The notes: generated by a model from the letters alone, not told the origin. Counted from the stretch's first letter, positions 19,566 to 30,385 are shown. The stretch: DNA of 64,000 bases from Lasioglossum baleicum (GCF_051020765.1 NW_027469103.1:806001-870000); one strand, 5' to 3'. Program-made: numbers and translations.

Positions 19566-21361
19566 CGTCGGTCGCACCTCCGACGTTAGCTTTAAGACTA
19601 CATGTAAAATTAGATACATAAGAGCGAGCGTTCCCCTTTAAAGATTCCAAAACTCCTAAAAATCCTTCATAACAATGAATCCTTAACACCACGTACATCT
19701 GATTGAAATCCATCAACATAACCTAAAATCCAAAATCTGTCAAAATCCTAAAATAGCCAAAAATGGCCCAAACTCGAAGATTGAAATATCATTGGACTCG
19801 TGAGCGAAAATCATGAAACTAACCTAAAAATTTGTAGGTTATGTTCTCAATTCGCGTTTGTTTAGACTTTACCAAAATTTCGATTTTTGGTAATTTTCAA
19901 AAGTACTTAGAATATTTTCAAACATATGATCGGTCGACAAATGATGTCAACTAATCATATGACATATAAAATTTACATCGAAACGCCTTGCAAGAGCAAG
20001 CGCTCGAAAATATTCTAAGTCCCAATTTATTTAAATAAATAAATAGGTACGCCAATGGTTACCACTTAATTTTCGAGTCCTGCACCACTGGGAACGAAAA
20101 CTGCTGACTCTAGTGCGGCGGCCATCGCGCTGTTTACGACGAAGACCGGCACAAAGAGGACACGGTCCCCTTTTGCGAAGTCAGCATTTTTCGGACGAAC
20201 GTTGTTCGTCGACGAACGTTCGATTTTCCTCAGTCCTCTCCGGGGACCCGAGTGGGTCAGTCGAGTTTTCGTCAATCTTCCAAGTCCAGACTATTTAGAC
20301 ATAGTCTTTCCAAATCCAGATTGTTTAGACACAATCTTCCCAAATCCATACTGTTTAGACACAGTCCCTAATACCATTCAGTAATATCGTATTCTTATTC
20401 GTTTAATTCAAATATTACTTCGTTTATTCAATTAAACATTTTTATTGCGTTTCATATTTCGTACTTAGTACGTATTTCGATTTCGTTAATAATAAGCATC
20501 TTTACCGTTGTATTCTTTTACGTTTTTAATATACTTTGTTTTACCAGAGTTAATCTAAATCCCAATTATTATTTCCTTGCTCCTAACTTCGTAGTTTGAA
20601 GTGACACGTTGTTAGTTAGAGATAGAGTTCTCACTGGAAAGTTCGCGAATAGTATTCCTTATTCAATTTCCTGTTTCAACGTGTTCGCGTACGTGCGTGA
20701 TAGTGATAGACTTGCTCGCATAGCAAGCTCCGCAGCATCCACGTCCGTTTTCTCGAATCAAAATATCGTCAACCACGCGGACGATATTCGCGAGATAAAT
20801 TCACGGGATCGCACAGCGTCCACGCCCGTTTTCGCTAATTAAAATATCGTCAATCACGCGGACGATATTCGTGAGTTAGATTCACGGTATCGTACAGCGT
20901 CCACGCCCGTTTCCTCAACGAGCGCATCCGTCTACAATACCGTAGCAGCCAGCTGTCAATCATTGGAGGTCGTTCCTGTCAAATATTGACGTGACAGAGT
21001 TTGGCGCAGTCGTCAATCCTTGAAGGTCGTTTCCAGCCATTTGGATCAACGCCTGTCAAGCAGAGCGGACCGAATTCAAGGTCATCAGCGCAACCGTAGC
21101 CGTTCATCCGTTGCGAATTCATTTCTCGTGTCAATCGACAAACAAGCGAAGCGTAAAAGTAAGTGGAACATATTATCGCGTATGTTTCAGGGTCGCGTGC
21201 ATCTTTCATCTGTGTAAGACTGCATGCAGGTGTCGGCATCGGGTCCTAGTCTGTTGATAAAAAGACCAACACTTTTATTAAATGTCAGTCAGTGGAAGAG
21301 TAGAGTAGCCGGGCCGCGGTATTCTCTTCTCTTGCTTTTATAGCCCCGCCAGGACGTGACA
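19561..21361 (+). repeat. Family A 3' LTR of A2
   Basis: 1801 bp from TGTGACGTCGG to GGACGTGACA, followed by the target duplication cgtc. It carries the same hairpins and internal primer-like site as the 5' LTR, with a few substitutions in the last 200 bp. Confidence 0.95.
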
Positions 21362-21842
21362 CGTCGCTTAAAAATTTCTAAGTATGAAATTCGCGAAAAA
21401 TAATCCGACTATATAACGTGGGCGAAGGGGCGTTTTCTAAACCGCCCGTCGCACTTTAACGTTCACTAAAACTCTCGATGAATTTGTACTGAGTACGAAC
21501 ATCGCGAAAAATAATTTGAGTATGTAACGTGGGCGAAAGGGCATTTCCTTCACTGCCCGTCGCACTTTTAACTGACACTATGCTTTCACGGACTCTAAGT
21601 CTACTGCGTTAAATTGTCAAACAATGATGGAACGCGCAGGGGTTCGCGTGCTAACACTGATTCTATTTTTATTCCTCGATGCCGTGCTTCTAACATCGGT
21701 GACCAACGAGTGTCCTACCGACTGCGCCAAATTTGTCACAACAAATTTTGGCAGAGGTAGGACACATGACGTATCCTACAAGAGTGTTGACGGTGTCTCT
21801 AACATCGGTGACCAACGAGTGTCCTACCGACTGCGCCAAATT
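21362..21842 (-). other. 5' leader of A1
   Basis: Leader of A1 left on the far side of A2; on the minus strand it carries both primer-site copies and the duplicated stem-loops. It begins with the second copy of the cgtc duplication. Confidence 0.85.
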
Positions 21843-23643
21843 TGTCACGTCCTGGCGGGGCTATAAGAGCAAGAGAAGAGAATACCGCGGCCCGGCTACT
21901 CTACTCTTCCACTGACTGACATTTAATAAAAGTGTTGGTCTTTTTATCAACAGACTAGGACCCGATGCCGACACCTGCATGCAGTCTTACACAGATGAAT
22001 GATGCACGCGACCCTGAAACATACGCGGTAATATGTTCCACTTACTTTTACGCTTCGCTTGCTTGTCGATTGACACGAGACATGAATTCGCAACGGATGA
22101 ACAGCTACGGTTGCGCTGATGGCCTTGAATACGGTCCGCTCTGCTTGACAGGCGTTGATCCAAATGGCTGGAAACGACCTTCAAGGATTGACGACTGCGC
22201 CAAACTCTGTCACGTCAATATTTGGCAGGAACGACCTCCAATGGTTGACAGCTGGCTGCTACGGTATTGTAGACGGATGCGCTCGTTGAGGAAACGGGCG
22301 TGGACGCTGTACGATACCGTGAATCTAACTCACGAATATCGTCCGCGTGATTGACGATATTTTAACTAGCGAAAACGGGCGTGGACGCTGTGCGATCCCG
22401 TGAATTTATCTCGCGAATATCGTCCGCGTGGTTGACGATATTTTGATTCGAGAAAACGGACGTGGATGCTGCGGAGCTTGCTATGCGAGCAAGTCTATCA
22501 CTATCACGCACGTACGCGAACACGTTGAAACAGGAAATTGAATAAGGAATACTATTCGCGAACTTTCCAGTGAGAACTCTATCTCTAACTAACAACGTGT
22601 CACTTCAAACTACGAAGTTAGGAGCAAGGAAATAATAATTGGGATTTAGATTGACTCTGGTAAAACAAAGTATATTATAAACGTAAAAGAATACAAGGGT
22701 AAAGATGCTTATTATTAACGAAATCGAAATACGTACTAAGTACGAAATATGAAACGCAATAAAAATGTTTAATTGAATAAACGAAGTAATATTTGAATTA
22801 AACGAATAAGAATACGATATTACTGAATGGTATTAGGGACTGTGTCTAAACAGTATGGATTTGGAAAGATTGTGTCTAAACAATCTGGATTTGGAAAGAC
22901 TATGTCTAAATAGTCTGGACTTGGAAGATTGACGAAAACTCGACTGACCCACTCGGGTCCCCGGAGAGGACTGGGGAGAATCGAACGTTCGTCGACGAAC
23001 AACGTTCGTTCGAAAAATGCTGACTTCGCAAAAGGGGACCGTGTCCTCTTTGTGCCGGTCTTCGTCGTAAACAGCGCGATGGCCGCCGCACTAGAGTCAG
23101 CAGTTTTCGTTCCCAGTGGTGCAGGACTCGAAAATTAAGTGGTAACCATTGGCGTACCTATTTATTTATTTAAGTAAATTGGGACTTAGAATATTTTCGA
23201 GCGCTTGCTCTTGCAAGGCGTTTCGATGTAAATTTTATATGTCATATGATTAGTTGACATCATTTGTCGACCGATCATATGTTTGAAAATATTCTAAGTA
23301 CTTTTGAAAATTACCAAAAATCGAAATTTTGGTAAAGTCTAAACAAACGCGAATTGAGAACATAACCTACAAATTTTTAGGTTAGTTTCATGATTTTCGC
23401 TCACGAGTCCAATGATATTTTAATCTTCGAGTTTGGGCCATTTTTGGCTATTTTAGGATTTTGACAGATTTTGGATTTTAGGTTATGTTGATGGATTTCA
23501 ATCAAATGTACGTGGTGTTAAGGATTCATTGTTATGAAGGATTTTTAGGAGTTTTGGAATCTTTAAAGGGGAACGCTCGCTCTTATGTATCTAATTTTAC
23601 ATGTAGTCTTAAAGCTAACGTCGGAGGTGCGACCGACGTCACA
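21843..23643 (-). repeat. Family A 5' LTR of A1
   Basis: 1801 bp, ending at 23643 (minus-strand start TGTGACGTC). It is followed at 23644 by attt and the gag of A3, so this LTR was inserted into the A3 gag. Confidence 0.93.
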
Positions 23644-24775
23644 ATTTACAATACTTCTGATTCTCCGTAGGAAAGCGATCGCGACCTGGGGACTGGGAAG
23701 CGCGATCTTCGCGTTTATACGTTTCGCGCTGATTTGATTGCGACGGTTCGTGACGTCGCGGAGGAGGAGAGCGATACGCGTCTCTGTTATCGGGTTTCCT
23801 GTCTCGCCAGGATTCACGAGGTGAAAAGGAAGGTCGTTGATCTTTCCTTTCCGAAGATCTGTTGCGCTGCTCAGGCGCATTCCTATCATAATAAGAGTTG
23901 CTTGATCGCTCTGGTGTGCGATTACGAGAGTCGGAGAATGCAACGCGGCGTCCGTCGTCGCGATAACGAACACGGTCAAGCTCGTACTGTTTGTACGCGG
24001 TTACTGCTTCGTCGAATATTTTCTGTAATTCGAGTGACGCGCAGAGCCTGACCTCGGCTCGAAGCGCTGGGATAAGACCACGCATGAAACAATCAATTGT
24101 GAATTTATCAATCTCGTCTAGATTGGGGACCCCTCGGCCTGAATCTATGATCGCCGTTCTAAGGTCCTTTACTCGCGTAATATAATTCAACACGTGCTCG
24201 GACTGCCCCTGGTGTATCGAAGCTAGTTCTCCGCGATACTGATCGATGAATTTATATGGGCCTAGTACATCTTTCAGGCGGTTGCACAATTCAGAGATTG
24301 TGTTGATATTTACGTCTTCAATCGCGGCGTATGCCTGTCCTCTAAGCTTATTGCATACTAATCTAGTGAGGGTACGCTCAGCTGTGGCTGGAACAGCTTC
24401 CAAGGCTCGCTTGCACGCGCGAACGAATTGTAGCACGGTTATGGAGGTGCCGTCAAAGGTAGGCACAAGTTCAACCGCTTGTTTAACGGTGAAATTCGAA
24501 GAATCGTGCATTATGGGTTCGCGGGGCGCAACGACTGGGCTAGCTGGGATTGATTGAGAATCTCTGGCCGATCGGATTTCTGCTATCTCGCGGCGTATAT
24601 CCTCGTACGTTACTCTTTGCTCACGCGTTTCTGTTTCGTATTGCAATTTGAGTTGAGTCAACGCGGCGGTTTGATTAATGAGAGCTGCTTCTCTACGAGC
24701 TAAATCTTTCTGGAATTCAATTAATTCCTCTTCCGTAGGAGGAACCTTCTTTCTAGCCTCGCTACGCGTTTCCAT
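23644..24775 (-). pseudogene. gag: gag of A3, 3'-truncated
   Basis: About 377 codons of an otherwise intact family A gag, with ATG at 24775. It is cut at the first cysteine pair of the zinc knuckle by the A1 5' LTR, so it lacks the rest of the knuckle and the frameshift region. Nearly identical to the other A gags up to that point. Confidence 0.92.
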
Positions 24776-25261
24776 GATTGCGTCGCTTGAAAATTTCTAA
24801 GTATGAAATTCGCGAAAAATAATCCGACTATATAACGTGGGCGAAGGGGCGTTTTCTAAACCGCCCGTCGCACTTTAACGTTCACTAAAACTCTCGATGA
24901 ATTTGTACTGAGTACGAACATCGCGAAAAATAATTTGAGTATGTAACGTGGGCGAAAGGGCATTTCCTTCACTGCCCGTCGCACTTTTAACTGACACTAT
25001 GCTTTCACGGACTCTAAGTCTACTGCGTTAAATTGTCAAACAATGATGGAACGCGCAGGGGTTCGCGTGCTAACACTGATTCTATTTTTATTCCTCGATG
25101 CCGTGCTTCTAACATCGGTGACCAACGAGTGTCCTACCGACTGCGCCAAATTCGTCACAACAAATTTTGGCAGAGGTAGGACACATGACGTATCCTACAA
25201 AAGTGTTGACGGTGTTTCTAACATCGGTGACCAACGAGTGTCCTACCGACTGCGCCAAATT
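24776..25261 (-). other. 5' leader of A3
   Basis: Same leader as in A2, on the minus strand, with both primer sites. The gag-proximal copy is followed by a changed LTR-like end (aattcgtcac instead of aatttgtcac). Confidence 0.85.
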
Positions 25262-27059
25262 TGTCACGTCCTGGCGGGGCTATAAGAGCAAGAGAAGAGA
25301 ATACCGCGGCCCGGCTACTCTGCTCTTCCACTGACTGACATTTAATAAAAGTGTTGGTCTTTTTATCAACAGACTAGGACCCGATGCCGACACCTGCATG
25401 CAGTCTTACACAGATGAATGATGCACGCGACCCTGAAACATACGCGATAATATGTTCCACTTACTTTTACGCTTCGCTTGTTTGTCGATTGACACGAGAA
25501 ATGAGTTCGCAACGGATGAACAGCTACGGTTGCGCTGATGGCCTTGAATTCGGTCCTCTCTGCTTGACAGGCGTTGATCCAAATGGCTGGAAACGACCTT
25601 CAAGGATTGACGACTGCGCCAAATTCTGTCACGTCAATATTTGGCAGGAACGACCTCCAATGGTGGACAGCTGGCGGCTACGGTATTGTAGACGGATGCG
25701 CTCGTTGAGGAAACGGGCGTGGACGCTGTACGATACCGTGAATCTAACTCACGAATATCGTCCGCGTGATTGACGATATTTTAACTAGCGAAAACGGACG
25801 TGGACGCTGTACGATCCCGTGAATTTATCTCGCGAATATCGTCCGCGTGGTTGACGATATTTTGATTCGAGAAAACGGACGTGGATGCTGCGGAGCTTGC
25901 TATGCGAGCAAGTCTATCACTATCACGCACGTACGCGAACACGTAACAGGAAATTGAATAAGGAATACTATTCGCGAACTTTCCAGTGAGAACTCTATCT
26001 CTAACTAACAACGTGTCACTTCAAACTACGAAGTTAGGAGCAAGGAAATAATAATTGGGATTTAGATTGACTCTGGTAAAACAAAGTATATTATAAACGT
26101 AAAAGAATACAAAGGTAAAGATGCTTATTATTAACGAAATCGAAATACGTACTAAGTACGAAATATGAAACGCAATAAAAATGTTTAATTGAATAAACGA
26201 AGTAATATTTGAATTAAACGAATAAGAATACGATATTACTGAATGGTATTAGGGACTGTGTCTAAACAGTATGGATTTGGGAAGATTGTGTCTAAACAAT
26301 CTGGATTTGGAAAGACTATGTCTAAATAGTCTGGACTTGGAAGATTGACGAAAACTCGACTGACCCACTCGGGTCCCCGGAGAGGACTGTGGAGAATCGA
26401 ACGTTCGTCGACGAATAACGTTCGTCCGAAAAATGCTGACTTCGCAAAAGGGGACCGTGTCCTCTTTGTGCCGGTCTTCGTCGTAAACAGCGCGATGGCC
26501 GCCGCACTAGAGTCAGCAGTTTTCGTTCCCAGTGGTGCAGGACTCGAAAATTAAGTGGTAACCATTGGCGTACCTATTTATTTATTTAAATAAATTGGGA
26601 CTTAGAATATTTTCGAGCGCTTGCTCTTGCAAGGCGTTTCGATGTAAATTTTATATGTCATATGATTAGTTGACATCATTTGTCGACCGATCATATGTTT
26701 GAAAATATTCTAAGTACTTTTGAAAATTACCAAAAATCGAAATTTTGGTAAAGTCTAAACAAACGCGAATTGAGAACATAACCTACAAATTTTTAGGTTA
26801 GTTTCATGATTTTCGCTCACGAGTCCAATGATATTTCAATCTTCGAGTTTGGGCCATTTTTGGCTATTTTAGGATTTTGACAGATTTTGGATTTTAGGTT
26901 ATGTTGATGGATTTCAATCAAATGTACGTGGTGTTAAGGATTCATTGTTATGAAGGATTTTTAGGAGGTTTGGAATCTTTAAAGGGGAACGCTCGCTCTT
27001 ATGTATCTAATTTTACATGTAGTCTTAAAGCTAACGTCGGAGGTGCGACCGACGTCACA
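25262..27059 (-). repeat. Family A 5' LTR of A3
   Basis: 1798 bp. A 3-bp deletion (ACACGTAACAGG instead of ACACGTTGAAACAGG at about 25940) is shared with both A4 LTRs and marks a subgroup of family A. Confidence 0.93.
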
Positions 27060-27270
27060 TTCCCCACCCACCCTAAACCCCGAGAAAAGACAGTCGAAAA
27101 ATGAACATTGCGAATACGACTTGTCGGACATTACAAAACCAGCCCCAGCCCCACGTGCCGACACCGACAACATTTCAGTGCGACCAGTGTTTCGTACAAA
27201 TATAACAAATACTCGCCGAGAACTGTGCTCCCTGCACGGAGTACCTCCGGACGATGCGTCGCATGAATGA
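27060..27270 (+). pseudogene. env: Env cytoplasmic tail of C2
   Basis: About 70 codons aligned to the C-terminal tail of the B1 env (RQSxNEHCxYxLSDIxKPxPxPRAxxDNISVxPVFR). It is the last piece of C2's env; everything between the tandem repeats at 5722 and this tail has been lost or replaced by family A elements. Stop at 27268. Confidence 0.85.
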
Positions 27271-27328
27271 GTGTGTGATCGAGTGTTGAGCGAGAAATTT
27301 CTTCCTTGTAAGAAATTTCTTTTCCGCG

Positions 27329-27336
27329 TTGGGAGG
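27329..27336 (+). other. Polypurine tract of C2
   Basis: Short purine run (TTGGGAGG) directly before the C LTR start at 27337; weaker than the family A tract. Confidence 0.55.
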
Positions 27337-28137
27337 TGTTACGTCGTCCGATGTACGACGTTGGCCTTGTACACACACTATGTATACAAGGTCTGATCTG
27401 CATAAGATCCATACACCGTCCCCTAGACATAAGAGCATAGTATTAAGATTTCATTATTCTATTGTTCTAATCCTTATCTCCGTCTCTACCCATCACCATA
27501 ACTTCTCCTTGATCAACACCTTACCTCAGTTTCAACCCATCACCACGACACATAATGCAATAAAGTATTGCATCACTCTGGAAGCATCTAGAAGCTTCTA
27601 GAAACGTCGAGAAGTCCAAAGACTGCTGCATCAGCAGTCCCACGCTCGTAGAGGGCAATAGGACAGCCACGAGACTGCAGCGTCAGCAGAAATGCACGTG
27701 CAGTCCCCGGGAGCGAAGACGCTGCTGCGTCAGCGGTTCTCCCACTCCGACGACTGAAGAACAAAGAGACTGCAGCGTCAGCTATCCCCACTCCGAACGA
27801 AGGAGGCAAGGCAGGGCAGGCGCTTGCATCAGTCCGCCTTCAGCCAGCGACTCGCACAGACGTGCCTACCTGGCCTCAGCCGCCAGTCCGGCTTCAAGAG
27901 CAGACGTGTTCAGTCTAGCTCCGCGAAAGTGAAGTGTGTCGATCCTTCACTCCTAATTCCAATTCCAATTCCAACTCTAACTCAACTCAACTCAACTCCT
28001 AATTCTCATACATTATTCCTATAACATATTACAATATCCATTATTCATTAATCCAATTACTACTCCTATTATAATATTACTTACATATTGTATACCAGTG
28101 TACTTACCAGTTCTTATTTAATATATCGTTGTTATAC
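27337..28137 (+). repeat. Family C 3' LTR of C2, first segment
   Basis: Starts TGTTACGTCGTCC after the purine run. It is interrupted after the atac at 28134-28137 by a solo C LTR and continues at 57185. It includes the AATAAA hairpin, the heat-shock-like site (about 27590-27604) and the CTGC/TGACG palindromes. Confidence 0.92.
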
Positions 28138-28355
28138 TGTTACGTCGTCCGATGTACGACGTTGGCCTTGTACACACACTATGTATACAAGGTCTGATCT
28201 ACATAAGATCCATACACCGTCCCCTAGACATAAGAGCATAATATTAAGATCTCATTATTCTATTGTTCTAATCCTTATCTCCGTCTCTACCCATCACCAT
28301 AACTTCACCTTGATCAACACCTTACCTCAGTTTCAACCCATCACCACGACACATA

Positions 28356-28374
28356 ATGCAATAAAGTATTGCAT
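28356..28374 (+). terminator. AATAAA-bearing hairpin in C LTR
   Basis: ATGCAATA and TATTGCAT form an 8-bp stem around AAG; AATAAA overlaps the stem and loop. It is a candidate polyadenylation signal; its position ahead of the heat-shock-like site leaves the U3/R/U5 order uncertain. Confidence 0.4.
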
Positions 28375-28633
28375 CACTCTTGTTACGTCGTCCGATGTAC
28401 GACGTTGGCCTTGTACATACACCATGTATTCAAGGTCTGATCTGCATAAGATCCATACACCGTCCCCTAGACATAAGAACATAGTATTAAGATTTCATTA
28501 TTCTATTGTTCTAATCCTTATCTCCGTCTCTACCCATCACCATAACTTCACCTTGATCAACACCTTACCTCAGTTTCAACCCATCACCACGACACATAAT
28601 GCAATAAAGTATTGCATCACTCTGGAAGCATCT

Positions 28634-28648
28634 AGAAGCTTCTAGAAA
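28634..28648 (+). promoter_or_regulatory. Heat-shock-element-like site
   Basis: AGAAGCTTCTAGAAA: three contiguous inverted nGAAn units with no mismatch, 253 bases into the LTR, followed by a fourth half-like GAGAAG at 28653. Three adjoining units are the minimum for heat-shock factor trimer binding. Confidence 0.65.
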
Positions 28649-28664
28649 CGTCGAGAAGTCCAAA

Positions 28665-28826
28665 GACTGCTGCATCAGCAGTCCCACGCTCGTAGAGGGC
28701 AATAGGACAGCCACGAGACTGCAGCGTCAGCAGAAATGCACGTGCAGTCCCCGGGAGCGAAGACGCTGCTGCGTCAGCGGTTCTCCCACTCCGACGACTG
28801 AAGAACAAAGAGACTGCAGCGTCAGC
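28665..28826 (+). repeat. CTGC/TGACG palindrome cluster in C LTR
   Basis: Four related motifs: GACTGCTGCATCAGCAGTC (perfect 8-bp arms, 28665-28683), GACTGCAGCGTCAGCAG (28717), GACGCTGCTGCGTCAGC (28762) and GACTGCAGCGTCAGC (28812). The B LTR shares the motif, so this may be a conserved enhancer module. Confidence 0.6.
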
Positions 28827-29312
28827 TATCCCCACTCCGAACGAAGGAGGCAAGGCAGAGCGGACGCTTGCATCAGTCCGCCTCCATCTCGCGACTCGAG
28901 CAGTCCGCCTTCAGCCAGCGACTCGCACAGACGTGCCAACCTGGCCTCAGCCGCCAGTCCGGCTTCTTCCGACTTCAAGAGCAGACGTGTTCAGTCTAGC
29001 TCCGCGAAAGTGAAGTGTGTCGATCCTTCACTCCTAATTCCAATTCCAATTCCAACTCTAACTCAACTCAACTCAAGTCCTAATTCTCATACGTTATTCC
29101 TATAACACATTACAATATCCATTATTCATTAATCCAATTACTACTCCTATTATAATACTACTTACATATTGTATACCAGTGTACTTACCAGTTCTTATTT
29201 AATATATCGTTGTTATACCAGTGCTTCGATCTTGTTATTCTTGTGTTAGTTCAACACCATCTTCCAATTCAGTTCTTGCATCGAATATATTAAACTCGTG
29301 ACATATCCGGAC

Positions 29313-29455
29313 TTGGTCTAAAGTGCGCAGTGGAAACGCTGAGCCGCCAATAAGGAATTTGAAGCGAGTCATAGAGAAGTTCTCGTGCCACGTCTAGAAT
29401 TGGTCTAAAGAGCGCAGTGGAAACGCTGAGCCGCCACTATAGACGTGAAGCGAGT
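29313..29455 (+). repeat. Paired repeats upstream of the LTR ORF
   Basis: Two copies, about 57 bp each, of TTGGTCTAAAG-GCGCAGTGGAAACGCTGAGCCGCC with period 87 bp, immediately before the LTR-internal ORF; a candidate promoter-proximal element for it. Confidence 0.7.
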
Positions 29456-29535
29456 TAACTACCAAAAAGGTTAATAACAAGTGGAAGTTCATTTTCATTA
29501 TATTATTAATATTCCATCATTACTATTCCTTACCT

Positions 29536-30054
29536 ATGCGACGCCCACGTCGAGCGGGACGCAAGTATCAACTTGCTAAATTGAGACGCGCGTTGAGAAA
29601 TAAAGCGGTGCTCGATCAAATCATTGCCACTACCGAGTGGACAGAACTTCTGGGAACCACCGAGCACATTCCGTGTGACGCGTCCGATTACGTTTCTGTA
29701 TACGGTTGCCCTTGCAACCCTCCTAAAGAGGTCAACCACGCGGACCTCTCGCGAGCTCCGACGCCAGTTCTACATCCGGTCGATTGTCCAGAGGTGATCG
29801 ACATAGCCGACGACGACGACAGCCGAGACACGATCATCGTTCCCAGGGTCCGTTGCCGAATCATCCGTGACGTTCCTCTGCCAGCTCATCAACGTGTCGT
29901 CTTGCGGCCAGCATCCAAGGCCACTAACGTCGTCCCGAACCGAGCAGCAGCAACTCTGCCAGATCTTCCCCACCTCGAGGACATCTGTATAGAAGACCCG
30001 ATGTACTACACCTACTGCCAGTACCGCCAGTTCCTGCTGCAACAATATTATTAG
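29536..30054 (+). CDS. LTR-internal ORF, 172 aa (C3 left arm)
   Basis: Function unknown. Full-length family C version with the basic N-terminus, two-cysteine CDASDYVSVYGCPC region, acidic VIDIADDDDS at residues 87-96 and the conserved C-terminus. It differs from the other copies by MYYTYC near the end, a change shared only with the right arm. The stop is followed 20 bases later by a G/GTGAGT donor-like site in a hairpin. Confidence 0.7.
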   Translation: MRRPRRAGRKYQLAKLRRALRNKAVLDQIIATTEWTELLGTTEHIPCDASDYVSVYGCPCNPPKEVNHADLSRAPTPVLHPVDCPEVIDIADDDDSRDTIIVPRVRCRIIRDVPLPAHQRVVLRPASKATNVVPNRAAATLPDLPHLEDICIEDPMYYTYCQYRQFLLQQYY

Positions 30055-30071
30055 GCGTTAATACAGCATTG

Positions 30072-30122
30072 CGGTGAGTCGTATAATGTCTTGTATAATT
30101 GCTGAATCCTGTAAACTCACCG
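30072..30122 (+). promoter_or_regulatory. Splice-donor-like site in an 8-bp hairpin
   Basis: CGGTGAGT (30072-30079) pairs perfectly with ACTCACCG (30115-30122) across a 35-base loop. The donor GT is at 30074. Family B LTRs have CGGTGAG/CTCACCG with a 36-base loop at the same place after their ORF. Masking of the donor by the stem would control splicing. Confidence 0.6.
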
Positions 30123-30367
30123 TTCTCGTTGCATCATCTCGCGCGTGATTCTTGTCGGGACACTTCTTGTAACCGCGTCGGACGTTCTTTTCTTGACTGC
30201 ATCATAGCAATATCGGTTGTCCTAGTGCACATGACAGCCCGCGGCTGTCTCGGCACGAAAGACCACTCCTCATTTTAATCATAATATCTCAACCGTCCGT
30301 CTGTCACTGTTCTCTTTTCTCTCTCCTGGCACCTGTAACAAAACCACAGTGACGGACGTGACAAATT

Positions 30368-30385
30368 TGGCGCAGTCGGTAGGAC
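30368..30385 (+). other. Primer-binding site of C3
   Basis: TGGCGCAGTCGGTAGGAC, four bases after the left LTR arm. Confidence 0.88.

Larger units (their letters stand above)
12429..21361 (+). mobile_element. Family A element A2, complete
   Basis: 8933 bp: 5' LTR 12429-14229, leader with two primer sites, gag, protease-env, polypurine tract and 3' LTR 19561-21361. The 4-bp duplication cgtc (12425-12428 and 21362-21365) flanks it, which shows a simple insertion into the gag leader of A1 in the opposite orientation. The two LTRs have the same length and differ at only a few bases (for example near 14044, 14071 and 14207 compared with their 3' counterparts). Both genes are open, so this copy is recent and structurally complete for its family. 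Confidence 0.95.
5723..23643 (-). mobile_element. Family A element A1, interrupted by A2
   Basis: Minus-strand element with 3' LTR 5723-7523, protease-env and gag 7524-12428, insertion of A2 (12429-21361), leader 21362-21842 and 5' LTR 21843-23643. Gag and protease-env frames are intact. The outer flanks do not match (tcgg at 5719-5722, attt at 23644-23647). The left side is C2 protease and the right side is gag of another family A copy. So the ends probably come from different insertions joined by recombination between same-orientation LTRs. Confidence 0.88.
23644..27059 (-). mobile_element. Family A element A3, 5' part only
   Basis: Minus-strand 5' LTR (25262-27059), leader (24776-25261) and gag (to 23644). 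The 3' part of gag, protease-env and 3' LTR are missing. The right flank is ttcc at 27060, inside the env tail of C2. Loss of the 3' half is best explained by recombination between family A LTRs. Confidence 0.88.
28381..30363 (+). repeat. Left LTR arm of C3
   Basis: Complete family C LTR from TGTTACGTCGTCC to GGACGTGACA. It contains the heat-shock-like site, palindromes, paired 87-bp-spaced repeats (29313-29371 and 29400-29455), the 172-aa ORF and the splice-donor hairpin. Confidence 0.94.

Noticed and set aside
21624..21866. An 80-aa ORF with a secretion-signal-like start and cysteines, repeated at 25043-25285 and 49036-49278
   Set aside because: It is antisense to the family A leader, and its cysteine part is simply the complement of the duplicated primer-binding site; conservation follows from copy identity.
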